From the NCBI RefSeq assembly GCF_006542765.1, contig NZ_SKCD01000001.1:124001-188000 (forward strand): DNA of 64,000 bases. Reading direction: 5' to 3'. The translations under genes were made by a program, and so were the position numbers. Origin of the DNA: Paenibacillus luteus. Its GTDB lineage: Bacteria; Bacillota; Bacilli; Paenibacillales; Paenibacillaceae. Under the pieces are notes generated by a model. The model had not been told where the DNA came from and made no database searches. It saw nothing but the letters and a program-made list of their open reading frames with translations. Shown one piece after another: positions 18,308-27,099 of this stretch; position 1 is the stretch's first letter; each line of letters opens with the position of its first letter.

Positions 18308-19191
18308 GCAACGCCGATTATTTCAATAATATGCCGCATGACAAAAACGATCCCAATCCGTTTTTAGCCATCTACATGGACCAAAGCATTCCCTTCAATG
18401 AGGAAGCAAAGGCCGCTTATCTCAAAGATTGCGCCAGCAAATCGAGGCAATTTCTGCTGCCGGTGCTCCGGCCGTTCGCAAGGATGATGATTATTCTATT
18501 GCAGCTCTACAAAATCATAGTCCCAAAAGCGTTCACATCCTCCAGGCTGCTGCACCGGGTGCTCCATTTTGGGATGAAAACCTTTGTCAGCCCAAGCGCA
18601 AACTTTATGATTTTGCGCCACTTTTATCTCGGATCCGAGGTGCTAGGCTTTATTCGGGACAATGTGCCCGGCGTTCAGATCGAGATGAATCCGCTAAAGC
18701 CTACTCACCTAGAACCGGTAAAAGACGATCTCTTTCTCATTCACGATCTTAACCTATACAACTTCGTCATCAATCTAAACCGCGAGCTGCGTGAGAAGGG
18801 AATTGAAGTAACGAAGCAGGAGCAGCTTCAATTCGGGTCGATTACATCGACTCCTTTGCCGATCGAGCAAATGCCAAACCGTTGGACCAACTTTATGGAT
18901 CTGACCACAGCAATCGAATGCTTCACCCCTGTTTATCAAATGTTCCTGACGGACAATGATTTTTGGCGGGCGACCAACTCGCTCCAGCTTGATGAGACCA
19001 TCGGTATTCTCGCCTCCAAAATCATCGGCAGCAACGATCGGCTCGCGCTCATTAATAACAAGCATCCCATGGTGCCGCTGACGACGCTGAAAGCCGGCTT
19101 TCGGCTCGTGCTTCACGGATTAGCGACGGAGCAGCTCCATGCGCTGCTTGTCGAGCTTAAACTCAAGCAGCAGAAAGGTCAGGCTACGTAA
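18304..19191 (+). CDS. Conserved protein of unknown function partnering the KAS III-diiron fusion
   Basis: A 295-residue protein whose ATG overlaps the stop of the fusion gene (ATGA), so the two are translationally coupled. It has an amphipathic or hydrophobic stretch (about 50-75, LRPFARMMIILLQLYKIIVP) and a mostly helical body with HFYLGSEVLGFIRDN and DDLFLIHDLNLYNFVINLN. No catalytic motif is recognised. The strict coupling suggests a second subunit or a tailoring enzyme acting on the acyl product, possibly at the membrane surface. A strong terminator follows. Confidence 0.75.
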   Translation: MSNADYFNNMPHDKNDPNPFLAIYMDQSIPFNEEAKAAYLKDCASKSRQFLLPVLRPFARMMIILLQLYKIIVPKAFTSSRLLHRVLHFGMKTFVSPSANFMILRHFYLGSEVLGFIRDNVPGVQIEMNPLKPTHLEPVKDDLFLIHDLNLYNFVINLNRELREKGIEVTKQEQLQFGSITSTPLPIEQMPNRWTNFMDLTTAIECFTPVYQMFLTDNDFWRATNSLQLDETIGILASKIIGSNDRLALINNKHPMVPLTTLKAGFRLVLHGLATEQLHALLVELKLKQQKGQAT

Positions 19192-19223
19192 GTAGCACTT
19201 ACAATCGCATAAACCTATTAATG

Positions 19224-19263
19224 AAAAAGGCAATCCCACGGCTCGCGGGATTGCCTTTTTTTC
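19224..19263. terminator. Bidirectional terminator
   Basis: A 14-base stem (AAAAAGGCAATCCC with GGGATTGCCTTTTT) with T runs on both strands lies between the convergent unknown-function gene and the TraB/GumN gene. Confidence 0.9.
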
Positions 19264-19281
19264 GGTTTTTCAGCCACTTCG

Positions 19282-20520
19282 TTATTGGCGTTCAACCTTA
19301 AATCCTTTTTTCTCTAAAAGCGGTACGATACCGTCTTGCCCAATCATATGAGCCGCCCCTACAACAACAAAGTACGTCTTCTTCTCGCTGCCATTCAAGT
19401 ATCCGGTAATTTTATCCACCATCGGTACGTTCCGGTCGGAAAGAAGCGCTTTGTAAAACTCGTCGTTCGTCATCGTGGACTGGGTCAGTTCGAGCAACTG
19501 CTCCTCATTACCAGTTGCCCACATTTCCGATAACGCATCAATTCCTGAACTTTCTGCGTAATATTGTTCAATGGATGAATTCAGCATTTCCTCCTGCAGT
19601 TTGTCCGAGAAATTGTTAAACATATTAAGCTGATACTCAATGGATTCCAGCTCAAGAATCGGCAGCTGGCTTGCGATGGCCTGCTGAAGGAAGTGTGCAT
19701 CAATGCCGATGCCAGCATCGAAGCCTGATTTAGCCGAAGTTAGATAATCCAGTGCGGAGGATACATTCCATGCTTTGAAGGTATCGAGCGCATGGGTCTC
19801 CAACCCGTTCTCTTTCAAAATTCCACCTAGCTTCTTGTACGCTTCGGCTGAGATATGATCCTTTAACGTCGTATTATCCTTATAAACGCTTATATCCAAC
19901 ACTTGCTTTTGAACAGCCTCATCATCCATTTTCGTAATATCAGCCTCTACGACCAAAAAGTTGGAGGCCTCATAGGCTTTCTGAATTTCAGGCCGCAGCG
20001 GATACATCGCCTTGTTCGCAATATGTATCGAGCCTAGCAAATAGACGGTATTTCCAGCATTTTCGGTTTTCCAAAGGAAGCCGCGGCTAGGTTCTCTTGC
20101 CTCAATCGTAACGGCCCGCTGTTCTTTATTCCAGGATACCTCATAGCCCGATGCTTCGCTGACCGTACGCAGAGGAATATAGACCGTTCCCTTAATGAGC
20201 TTCGGAGCGACAAGCAAGCCTTGCTCCGATTGATTGACTACGGCCCCCAGATTGCCGATTTGGAATAATAGGACGAGTCCTTCTTTCTTACCCGTAATGA
20301 CTTTGTTATCTTGGTCCCAAGTGACTTCGAAGCCAAGCTTCTCAAGAATCTGCTTCGCAGGAACCAGCGTCGTGCCATGCTCCATAATCGGCTGTTGTTC
20401 CCCAAGCTGTACCTGCTGATCTTCAAGCCAGACTGAAATCGGCTTTTCATCCGCTTGGACATTGGTAACGAACGAGAATAGTAGAGCTAGTGAAAGAAAT
20501 AATGCTGCAAACTTTTTCAT
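19282..20520 (-). CDS. Secreted TraB/GumN-family protein with N-terminal stalk domain
   Basis: A 412-residue exported protein. It has a signal peptide (residues 1-23, ending NVQA), then a copper-amine-oxidase-like stalk domain (about 28-142, with VPAKQILEKLGFEVTWDQ and IPLRTVSEASGYEVSWNK). A TraB/GumN domain (about 148-410) carries its two hallmarks, LLGSIHIA near 160 and VVGAAHMIGQDGI near 390. TraB/GumN proteins are related to Tiki-type metalloproteases, with the His and Glu residues of these motifs predicted to be catalytic. Stalk domains are common in Paenibacillaceae cell-surface proteins. It appears monocistronic. Confidence 0.9.
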   Translation of the reverse strand: MKKFAALFLSLALLFSFVTNVQADEKPISVWLEDQQVQLGEQQPIMEHGTTLVPAKQILEKLGFEVTWDQDNKVITGKKEGLVLLFQIGNLGAVVNQSEQGLLVAPKLIKGTVYIPLRTVSEASGYEVSWNKEQRAVTIEAREPSRGFLWKTENAGNTVYLLGSIHIANKAMYPLRPEIQKAYEASNFLVVEADITKMDDEAVQKQVLDISVYKDNTTLKDHISAEAYKKLGGILKENGLETHALDTFKAWNVSSALDYLTSAKSGFDAGIGIDAHFLQQAIASQLPILELESIEYQLNMFNNFSDKLQEEMLNSSIEQYYAESSGIDALSEMWATGNEEQLLELTQSTMTNDEFYKALLSDRNVPMVDKITGYLNGSEKKTYFVVVGAAHMIGQDGIVPLLEKKGFKVERQ

Positions 20521-20722
20521 ATACGGACCCTCTCTTTCTTCATCCAGCGGCCTGCTTGCGAGATATCGGATCTGTCAGCATTTACCGCCTTCCTATCCAC
20601 TATTTTACACAGAGCCCTCGCGCAATTTCCAGTTCGGAAAATACCAATCTATTTTTCGTTGCAAATCGGATGGAAGAATGCTGACCTACGCTGTATGTAA
20701 GGAGATGCAGCCGTTTGGCATC

Positions 20723-20756
20723 AAAAAAAGGCATGCGCCGCACAGGTGCGCATACC
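20723..20756 (-). terminator. Orphan terminator-like hairpin
   Basis: ATGCGC pairs with GCGCAT and is followed by a T run on the minus strand (20723-20729). No minus-strand gene lies immediately to the right, only the repeat element, so it may belong to a lost gene or to the repeat itself. Confidence 0.5.
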
Positions 20757-20777
20757 ATTATTGTTCTTCAATTTAAC

Positions 20778-21215
20778 TTGAACTAAAGCTTGTCGTTTTG
20801 GTCGCTGCGCGGGTAGATCATTCTAGGGTGGCGCGGTTGCAGCCAGACTCTTTGATTGACTAGGACATGTTAAGCTAAAAATAAGGTAAAAATCTGGCTA
20901 CTAAGGCGTACACTTCATTTCTTCAGATCTATCTTCTCGCTTCGCAGATCCTTCAGATCCTTCATATCCTTCATATCCTTCATTTCTTTCGTTCGACTTA
21001 TCTATTTCTCCAAAACCCAACCATAAGCTACCCATTTGATGACCCTGGACTAATTTAGATCTATTTTTTAGACCTATTTCATCCTTTTCGTCTATTCGCG
21101 TCAGATTAGATCTGAAAATTAGATCTATTTCTCCAAAAACCAGCCATAAGCTGCCCATTTGAAGCCGCTGGGATAGATTAGATCTATTTTAAGACCTATT
21201 TCATCTATCTCAGTA
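20778..21215. repeat. Intergenic repeat element, copy B, with 123-base tandem units
   Basis: This matches copy A (905-1400) in order: TTGGTCGCTGCGC, TAGATCATTCT, a GCGGTTG(T/C)A(A/G)CCAGA stretch, then CTTCTCGCTTCGC. It then carries two units starting TCTATTTCTCC at 21001 and 21124, exactly 123 bases apart. A nine-base repeat ATCCTTCAT/G occurs at about 20957-20992. On the minus strand the units read in frame as peptides with MGSLWLVFGEID and MGSLWLGFGEID. The predicted 85-residue frame looks like a by-product of the repeat rather than a gene. Confidence 0.75.
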
Positions 21216-21261
21216 TACGCTCGAAGCTGCCGATGAGTGCAAGCAAACGAAGTTTGTGCGC

Positions 21262-21430
21262 GAACGGTTCCTCACTTAAGAAAAGATTAATGAACGATGA
21301 GATTCACCAACTGCTGTTTGAAGACGAGAGTATGATTCACGATTATTTATGGAGGAAATACCCAATTACAAATGGCTATCATGGACCAACTGTGCGTCCG
21401 TATGGAATCCTGCTTTCAGAAAATTTTTAA
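21262..21430 (+). pseudogene. Remnant of an IS630-like transposase
   Basis: A short frame contains LMNDEIHQLLFEDESMIHDY, which fits the catalytic-core segment of IS630-type DDE transposases (an FEDES-x-I-xDY pattern). It then continues into unrelated residues and stops. No flanking transposase sequence or inverted repeats are evident. It directly follows repeat copy B. The assignment rests on one motif. Confidence 0.4.
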
Positions 21431-21468
21431 GTCTAAAATCATTGGTTGAGCTTATATAGCAAGATCCT

Positions 21469-23085
21469 TCACGATGAAAAATCATAATTCAAAAAACGGT
21501 CGGCATTTCTCATGCTGCTCCAAATATCTGCACTTTCTCCGCCTACATACCAGTAGGCTAAGCCTGCAAGCTTGGCATCCACAACCAGCTTGTACTTGGC
21601 GGTTAAAGAACGCCCGTCTTCGAGCCACATGCGGTGGCGCACGCCATTTTTCAAATAAGCGGCTGTATATTGGCCGATCTTCGCGTCCCACACCGGTTTG
21701 ATGGCAAATTGGGCCATAAGCGCATTTTGCTGGGTGAGCGAAATAAACTCGGTTGAAGCTACGCTGCCGTCCTTGTTCAAATCCCAATCGCGATTGTAGA
21801 GCGGCACCGCTAAAATGATTTTCTCGCCTGCTACATGCTGCAACAGCTTGTACAGAGCGGCCTTGTCGAAGCCTAATGACGCATTAGAGCCCGCCTCCGA
21901 GCCTCCTCCCCAATGCTCGTCATAGCCCATCAAAACAACGTAATCCGCCTGCTTGCCGAGTGCTGCAAAGTCCAAAGCATCCGTCCAGTCAGTGCCCCTG
22001 TCGGGCGATACATCGATAGAAAGCGTAACGCTAATTAGCTTGAGCTTCTTCGATAACTCTGTCATAAACGCGGTAAGTGCCGCGCGGTCCTGCGGCGCAA
22101 CATTTTCAAAATCGATATTGAGTCCGTCGAGTTTATAAGACTTGGCGTAATCAACCAGTTTGGTAACCGCGTTGCTTCTGGCGGCCGAACTAGACAGCAT
22201 CTGATGCGTGGCCGCCTGATCGGAGCGGTTGCCAACCATCGCCCATACTTTTTTGTTATGCTGCTTGGCCCATGTTAGGAGAGAAGAGTCCGTGTTATCC
22301 GTTATATTGCCTGACGCGTCTGTAAAATACCAACGCGGGGATAACGTATTCACATTGGACCTCAGCACGTTGTTCTGATACTCTTTCGTGGTCTGGCCAT
22401 ATTGCCAGCCAAGCTTTATTGATTCTTCCGGCGCTGCTTTCAGCTCCGCTTCCCAGTTTTTATTCTGGAGCACTCGATAGATCATAACCGCCGTCTCTTG
22501 TCTTGTGATCGGTTTAGTCGGCCGGAAATCTCCTTGCTCATCACCTTTGATTAAACCTAACTGCTTTACAGCCGCTACGGATGTGCTTGCCCATGTAGCA
22601 ATCTGGCTGCTGTCGCCAAAGGTTAGCGATCCCTCTGCTTTGCTTCCTGCTTGCTTTAGCGCCCTAGCCAATAAAACGGCTGCCTCCTGCCTGGTGACCG
22701 GCATCGACGGCGCGAAACTGGTAGCACTAATGCCATCTGCCAAGCCAAGCTGAACGGCTGCTTGTATCCAGCCATAATGCCATGCTTGCTTGGGAACGTC
22801 GGCAAATGGAGAGACCGGTGATGTTACCGGCTCCAAGCCCAGAAATCGGTCGATGATCGTCACAAATTCCGCTCGGGATATAGATTGGGCCGGAGAGAAG
22901 CTTCTCTCTGACGTGCCCGTTATGATTTTCCGATTATATAAATCTATGATTTCCTGTTTGGCATAGCTGTTTCCAATATCATCAAAGGGCAAGCTGCTCA
23001 AGCTGTCTACTGGCTTTCCCATCGTTGTAAATACGGTTAGTAACGCAATGGTTACCATTGCGAATCTATGATATGCCCGTTTCAT
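21469..23085 (-). CDS. S-layer-homology protein with GH18 glycosidase domain
   Basis: A 538-residue exported protein. The start at 23085 follows GGGAGGG; a signal peptide covers the first 28 or so residues. Three SLH domains (about 30-205) each show the ISRAEFVTII / VTRQEAAVLLARAL / ITRQETAVMIYRVL signature that anchors proteins to pyruvylated wall polymer. A GH18 barrel (about 230-535) follows with DGLNIDFENV, where the final Glu is the predicted proton donor, and YVVLMGYDEHWGG. The layout matches spore or cell-wall GH18 glucosaminidases (YaaH/YdhD-like) except that anchoring is by SLH, not LysM. Role: wall or chitin-like glycan hydrolysis. Confidence 0.92.
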   Translation of the reverse strand: MKRAYHRFAMVTIALLTVFTTMGKPVDSLSSLPFDDIGNSYAKQEIIDLYNRKIITGTSERSFSPAQSISRAEFVTIIDRFLGLEPVTSPVSPFADVPKQAWHYGWIQAAVQLGLADGISATSFAPSMPVTRQEAAVLLARALKQAGSKAEGSLTFGDSSQIATWASTSVAAVKQLGLIKGDEQGDFRPTKPITRQETAVMIYRVLQNKNWEAELKAAPEESIKLGWQYGQTTKEYQNNVLRSNVNTLSPRWYFTDASGNITDNTDSSLLTWAKQHNKKVWAMVGNRSDQAATHQMLSSSAARSNAVTKLVDYAKSYKLDGLNIDFENVAPQDRAALTAFMTELSKKLKLISVTLSIDVSPDRGTDWTDALDFAALGKQADYVVLMGYDEHWGGGSEAGSNASLGFDKAALYKLLQHVAGEKIILAVPLYNRDWDLNKDGSVASTEFISLTQQNALMAQFAIKPVWDAKIGQYTAAYLKNGVRHRMWLEDGRSLTAKYKLVVDAKLAGLAYWYVGGESADIWSSMRNADRFLNYDFSS

Positions 23086-23192
23086 GAAGACCCTCCCAAA
23101 GAACCGCATCTCCGAAGCATATCAAACTATGAAAAATTACTCATTGCAAAAATAATGGTAGATTGCTTGAACTCCGATAGTCTCCTCTACAA

Positions 23193-23232
23193 AAAAAACG
23201 AGCGCCCCTTATCCAAATGGGAAGCGCTCGTT
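23193..23232 (-). terminator. Terminator of the dioxygenase gene
   Basis: AACGAGCGC pairs with GCGCTCGTT; eight T residues follow on the minus strand. Confidence 0.85.
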
Positions 23233-23303
23233 TAATTAAGACAACAATAGTAACTACCTGTGTAATGAGGCTGGCTTTTAACCTACATTACCATTCTCGC
23301 CAC

Positions 23304-24281
23304 TTACGCTTCTGGCTTCGTTTCCAGCGGTTTCAATCTCGCTTCGATCTGCGCACGCTGCGGTTCAAGGAATGGAGGCAATGCAAGCGATTCGCCAAGA
23401 TGATTGATATCCTCATCCGTATCGAAGCCTGGGCCGTCGGTGGCCAGCTCGAACAATATGCCGTTCGGCTCGCGGAAGTACAAAGAACGGAAGTAAAATC
23501 GGTCGACGAATCCGGAATTCGGAATGCGTACACCGCGGATATGATCGATCCACTCGCGCAATTCATCGTCATTGTCTACGCGGAAAGCTACGTGATGAAC
23601 GCCGCCGTAGCCCTGCTGCTCACGCGGAAGATCATTCCGCTCCTCGATATGAACCTCTGCCCCGCTTCCGCCTTCCCCCGTTTCAAATACGACAATATCC
23701 GGCTGGCCTCCCACTGTTGATGGATATTTCCCTATTTCCCTGAAGCCCATTAGCTGAGTTAGCACGAGTACGGTCGGCTCTGGATTTTTGACGGTAAGCT
23801 GTACGGGACCTAAGCCCAAAATCCCGTATTGCGCAGGCACGGTGCTTTTCTCCCAAGGAATTCCGCCCTTTACACCGATGTTGTTCTCGTCAGAAACAAG
23901 GACCAGGCGTTGCCCTTCAAAATCTCGGAATGCAATCGTCTGGCGTCCCGCTCGCTCTGTTATTTCGTCATGATCCACTTCAAACTGCTCAAAGCGTTCT
24001 TTCCAGTAACGCAGCGCCGCATCGTTCGCTACGCGGAGGGATAGAGAAGAGATACTGCTTGTTCCTTCCCGATTTTTGGCGGTCATCGGAAATTCGAAGA
24101 AGGTTAGCTCCGTTCCCGGATTGCCTTTCTCATCCCCATAAAACAAATGATAAACCGAGGTTTCATCTTGGTTAACGGTTTTTTTGACCAAACGAAGTCC
24201 CAATAGCTGTGTGTAAAACTCAAAATTGCCGGAAGCTGTGCCTGTGATTGCTGATACATGGTGAATACCTTTAAGCTGCAT
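23304..24281 (-). CDS. Ring-cleaving extradiol-type dioxygenase (VOC superfamily, MhqO/MhqE-like)
   Basis: A 325-residue protein of two vicinal-oxygen-chelate halves. The N-terminal half begins LKGIHHVSAITG with a metal-binding His, and the second begins near residue 150 (LGLGPVQLTVKNPE). YGGVHHVAFRVDND and GILFELATDGPGF supply the later His and Glu ligands. This family in Bacillus opens hydroquinone-type rings and is induced by quinones and catechols under MarR-type repressors. A marR gene lies directly upstream in the same direction, 60 bases away, which fits that regulon. Confidence 0.9.
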   Translation of the reverse strand: MQLKGIHHVSAITGTASGNFEFYTQLLGLRLVKKTVNQDETSVYHLFYGDEKGNPGTELTFFEFPMTAKNREGTSSISSLSLRVANDAALRYWKERFEQFEVDHDEITERAGRQTIAFRDFEGQRLVLVSDENNIGVKGGIPWEKSTVPAQYGILGLGPVQLTVKNPEPTVLVLTQLMGFREIGKYPSTVGGQPDIVVFETGEGGSGAEVHIEERNDLPREQQGYGGVHHVAFRVDNDDELREWIDHIRGVRIPNSGFVDRFYFRSLYFREPNGILFELATDGPGFDTDEDINHLGESLALPPFLEPQRAQIEARLKPLETKPEA

Positions 24282-24341
24282 AATATAAACCTCCTCTTAT
24301 TTTGTAGATCCAAACTTATCGTTTAAATGATTTTATACCAA

Positions 24342-24785
24342 TTAATTTTGAATTTTCTTGAGCAGCATGAGCAGCTGCTTCTTCTCTTCCTGATTCAGAG
24401 CATTATATTGTGATGCCTGGTAATACTCTTGTAAGGGAACGACATCATCGAATAGGGCTTGCCCCTTTGTGGTTAGTGAGACATATTTGGTCTTCCACTC
24501 TTGCTCACGCTTGATGAGCTCAAGTTCCTCCAGCTTGCTTAACAGCTGCGTAATATTACCTTTGGTAACAAAAAGCTTGTCAGCCAGCTGCTGCTGCGTC
24601 AACCGCCCATGCGCGCCAACCTGAGCAAGAATATCGAATTGTGCAGCGGACAAGCTCCACTGTTTCAGATGCTGGTGAGTATCGCGCAAGCTTTGGCTAT
24701 ACACTCGCGATAGGCGGTACCATATCATTAGGCCTAATCGCTTATCGCGTCCAGACAAGCTATTCTTTGTACCGTTTTGCTCCAT
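24342..24785 (-). CDS. MarR-family regulator, probably controlling the adjacent dioxygenase
   Basis: From the ATG at 24785 (after GCGAGGTGG) the protein has 147 residues. A winged helix-turn-helix occupies about 38-105 (LSAAQFDILAQVGAHGRLTQQQLADKLFVTKGNITQLLSKLEELELI). The terminal helices would dimerise. One upstream Met (24845) adds 20 residues but overlaps the operator palindrome and lacks a ribosome site. It resembles MhqR-type sensors of quinones and aromatic electrophiles; the ligand is inferred from the neighbour. Confidence 0.9.
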   Translation of the reverse strand: MEQNGTKNSLSGRDKRLGLMIWYRLSRVYSQSLRDTHQHLKQWSLSAAQFDILAQVGAHGRLTQQQLADKLFVTKGNITQLLSKLEELELIKREQEWKTKYVSLTTKGQALFDDVVPLQEYYQASQYNALNQEEKKQLLMLLKKIQN

Positions 24786-24810
24786 CTGACCACCTCGCCT
24801 CTTTGTTATA

Positions 24811-24838
24811 TTTATCAGTTTAGAACTAAACTGATAAA
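24811..24838. promoter_or_regulatory. Perfect inverted repeat, probable MarR operator
   Basis: Two 13-base arms, TTTATCAGTTTAG and its complement, flank AA. The site lies 26 bases upstream of the marR start, where autorepression would act. A looser half-site, TTATCGTTTAAA, occurs at about 24319-24330 before the dioxygenase gene. Confidence 0.75.
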
Positions 24839-24935
24839 AAGTCAAGCTTTTCTGCTGCTACCCCTACCCAGGGCTAGGGCGGACGAAGGAGCAATATGGT
24901 AAAATGAGCGGATACAAAGCTTAAGGAGATTCAGC

Positions 24936-25577
24936 ATGCTTGAACGGAACCGTTTTTCGCAGCATCACCTGCCCATGGGGCAAGCTCAGTTGGAACTGGC
25001 GGCGCGCAACAAGCGCAAACGCAATCGGCTGCTGTTGTTTATTATTTTGGCATTAAGCTCTGTTTTATTATGGAAAAGCATTCTCACCATAGAGCCTTAT
25101 TTGCCCGAAATTGATCCCGTTCCTGCCCCTGCGGCCCCTGTCACCGGGCTGCACCCGGTCGTATTCGCTAAGCAAAACGAGCTAATCGCCGAGGCGGCAA
25201 GCGCCGGCATCGATATACTCATTTCAGATGGATTCCGCTCGAGCGAGGAGCAGGATGCCATTTATGCCAAGGGCAGAACGACCGAAGGCCAAGTGGTAAC
25301 TCAAGTGCAGGGTGGCCACTCTTATCACAATTATGGACTCGCTATCGATTTTGCGCTGCGAACGAAGAAAGGCGATGTCGTATGGGACATGGAATACGAT
25401 GGCAACAAGAACGGAAAGGCAGATTGGATGGAGGTCGTCTCCATCGCCAAGAAACTCGGCTTCTCTTGGGGTGGCGATTGGAAAAACTTCCCCGATTATC
25501 CTCATCTTCAGATGGACTTCGGCTACTCCATTCGCCAGCTTCGCAACGGACAACGTCCGCCTGTTGATCCTGAATAG
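24936..25577 (+). CDS. M15-family peptidoglycan peptidase (CwlK/VanY-like), membrane-anchored
   Basis: A 213-residue protein with a cytosolic N-terminus, one membrane span (about 31-47) and an extracellular M15 domain (about 75-205). Zinc ligands fit the pattern HNYGLAIDF (His131, Asp138) and YPHLQMDF (His near 190). SDGFRSSEEQDAIYAKGR is the conserved substrate-site segment. Such enzymes cut L-Ala-D-Glu or D-Ala-D-Ala bonds in wall peptides; the CwlK-like spacing favours L-Ala-D-Glu. AAGGAG precedes the ATG, and a strong terminator follows about 110 bases downstream. Confidence 0.9.
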   Translation: MLERNRFSQHHLPMGQAQLELAARNKRKRNRLLLFIILALSSVLLWKSILTIEPYLPEIDPVPAPAAPVTGLHPVVFAKQNELIAEAASAGIDILISDGFRSSEEQDAIYAKGRTTEGQVVTQVQGGHSYHNYGLAIDFALRTKKGDVVWDMEYDGNKNGKADWMEVVSIAKKLGFSWGGDWKNFPDYPHLQMDFGYSIRQLRNGQRPPVDPE

Positions 25578-25689
25578 TCCTATATCAAGAGTAAACGGCT
25601 GTCGCCGTCCTTTGGCGGCGCAGCGCGTTTCATTCCGAGAAATGTAGAGAAGGGATAGCGAAATGATATACGTTCCTATATTTCAAGAA

Positions 25690-25724
25690 AAAAGAGTGCA
25701 ACGGGCGATCCGTTGCACTCTTTT
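25690..25724. terminator. Bidirectional terminator
   Basis: A 15-base perfect stem (AAAAGAGTGCAACGG and its complement) with a five-base loop lies between the M15 peptidase gene and the convergent oxidoreductase gene. Confidence 0.85.
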
Positions 25725-25795
25725 GCTTGATATTTGCTTCTTATGGCAAGCAGCATAAGAATAAGCATCACTGCCGATATTAAGGGAAGCCGCTA

Positions 25796-26812
25796 TTACA
25801 GACCTGCTATAATCTCATAAGAACGCAGGCGTGCCTTATGGTCGAAGATATGGGCCGCGACCATAATTTCATCAGCCTTTGTCGCCTCAATATACTGTTT
25901 CAGCTTGCTTCGCACCGTATCAGGCCCGCCGACGATCGACGATCCGAGCTGCTGCTGCAAAGCGATCTTTTCCTGCGCCGTCCATAAACTATCCATATCG
26001 CGTACAGGAGCAGGGAGCGGACCGCGGGTATTGCGGATAAAGGATAAAAACAGCTGCTGCATGGACGTTGCCAGATATGCTGCCTCCTCGTCCGTATCTG
26101 CCGCGACTACGTTGACTGCCACCATACCTTTCGGCTTATCGAGAACCGCCGAGGGCTTAAAGCTGCTGCGGTAAAGATTCATAGCTGGCACCGTAAACGT
26201 CGGTGAGAAATGTCCCGCGAACGCGAACGGCAAACCAAGCTCAGCTGCGAGCAAGGCGCTAAAATCGCTAGAGCCGAGCAGCCATATCGGAATATCGAGT
26301 CCTTCACCGGGAATCGCACGTACGGGCATGCCCACTTCCGATCTAGACGGATCGAGGAACGCCCTTAGCTCTGTTAGCTGTTCCGGGAAGTCCTGCCCGT
26401 TGCTTCTTCTGCTGCCGCGCAGTGCCGCTGCAGTTAAGCCGTCTGTTCCAGGCGCGCGTCCAAGACCAAGATCGATCCGGCCGGGAAATAAAGATTCCAG
26501 CGTGCCGAATTGCTCGGCGATCACAAGCGGCGCATGGTTAGGCAGCATGATGCCGCCGGAGCCTACCCGGATCGTCGAAGTGCCTGCAGCTACATGGCCG
26601 ATAACGATCGACGTAGCCGAGCTTGCAATGCTGGCAGCGTTATGGTGCTCGGCAAGCCAATAACGGTTATAGCCCCATTTTTCCGCATGCTGCGCCAAGT
26701 CCAGCGTGTTGCTTAGCGATTCAGCCACTGAGCCTCCCTCAACGATTGGAGACACATCAAGAACCGATAATGGAATATTAAAAGTGGAATTACTGCTCGT
26801 TTGTTCTGACAT
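25796..26812 (-). CDS. Luciferase-like flavin-dependent oxidoreductase
   Basis: A 338-residue LLM-class protein of the MsnO8/bacterial-luciferase-like group. It begins [16 protein letters not shown], followed by YWLAEHHN (about 50-57), the hallmark AEHH segment, and [39 protein letters not shown] (about 83-121). The FMN phosphate site is near [28 protein letters not shown] prefer the ATG at 26812 following AAAGGGTG over the GTG three codons upstream. The substrate is not predictable; enzymes of this type use FMNH2 and O2 on aldehydes, sulfonates or drugs. Confidence 0.9.
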   Translation of the reverse strand: MSEQTSSNSTFNIPLSVLDVSPIVEGGSVAESLSNTLDLAQHAEKWGYNRYWLAEHHNAASIASSATSIVIGHVAAGTSTIRVGSGGIMLPNHAPLVIAEQFGTLESLFPGRIDLGLGRAPGTDGLTAAALRGSRRSNGQDFPEQLTELRAFLDPSRSEVGMPVRAIPGEGLDIPIWLLGSSDFSALLAAELGLPFAFAGHFSPTFTVPAMNLYRSSFKPSAVLDKPKGMVAVNVVAADTDEEAAYLATSMQQLFLSFIRNTRGPLPAPVRDMDSLWTAQEKIALQQQLGSSIVGGPDTVRSKLKQYIEATKADEIMVAAHIFDHKARLRSYEIIAGL

Positions 26813-26965
26813 TGTGTTCACCCTTTACTTCAAAGTTTAAAAAACCGGCCTTTTAAGGCAAAAACCTTAATTAACTGTATGAATATTAAATACATATTGA
26901 ACGTAAGGAATAACACATTTCCGGTGAAACCTCTAGCTTTCAAGCCCAGGATGCGGCTGAGAGCC

Positions 26966-26999
26966 ATCATTCTTATAGAAGGATCATTCTTATAGAAGG
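26966..26999. repeat. Exact 17-base tandem duplication
   Basis: ATCATTCTTATAGAAGG occurs twice without a gap, in the 287-base gene-free stretch between the oxidoreductase start and the end of the Rrf2 gene. Nothing else is seen in that stretch. Confidence 0.8.
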
Positions 27000-27099
27000 A
27001 GTTTGCTTCCATTAGCGGTAACGGATCATCTTCAATCCATTACCGCTATCACTTCCTAGGCATCTGCACACAGAGATTAACTCTCATGTAAGATACTCC

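Noticed and set aside
20901..21158. 85-residue minus-strand frame with repeated MGSLWL(V/G)FGEID
   Set aside because: It lies wholly inside the 123-base repeat; the peptide repetition follows from the DNA repeat, and no ribosome site was seen.
26830..27012. 60-residue minus-strand frame
   Set aside because: No ribosome site or family features, and it ends in the 17-base tandem duplication.
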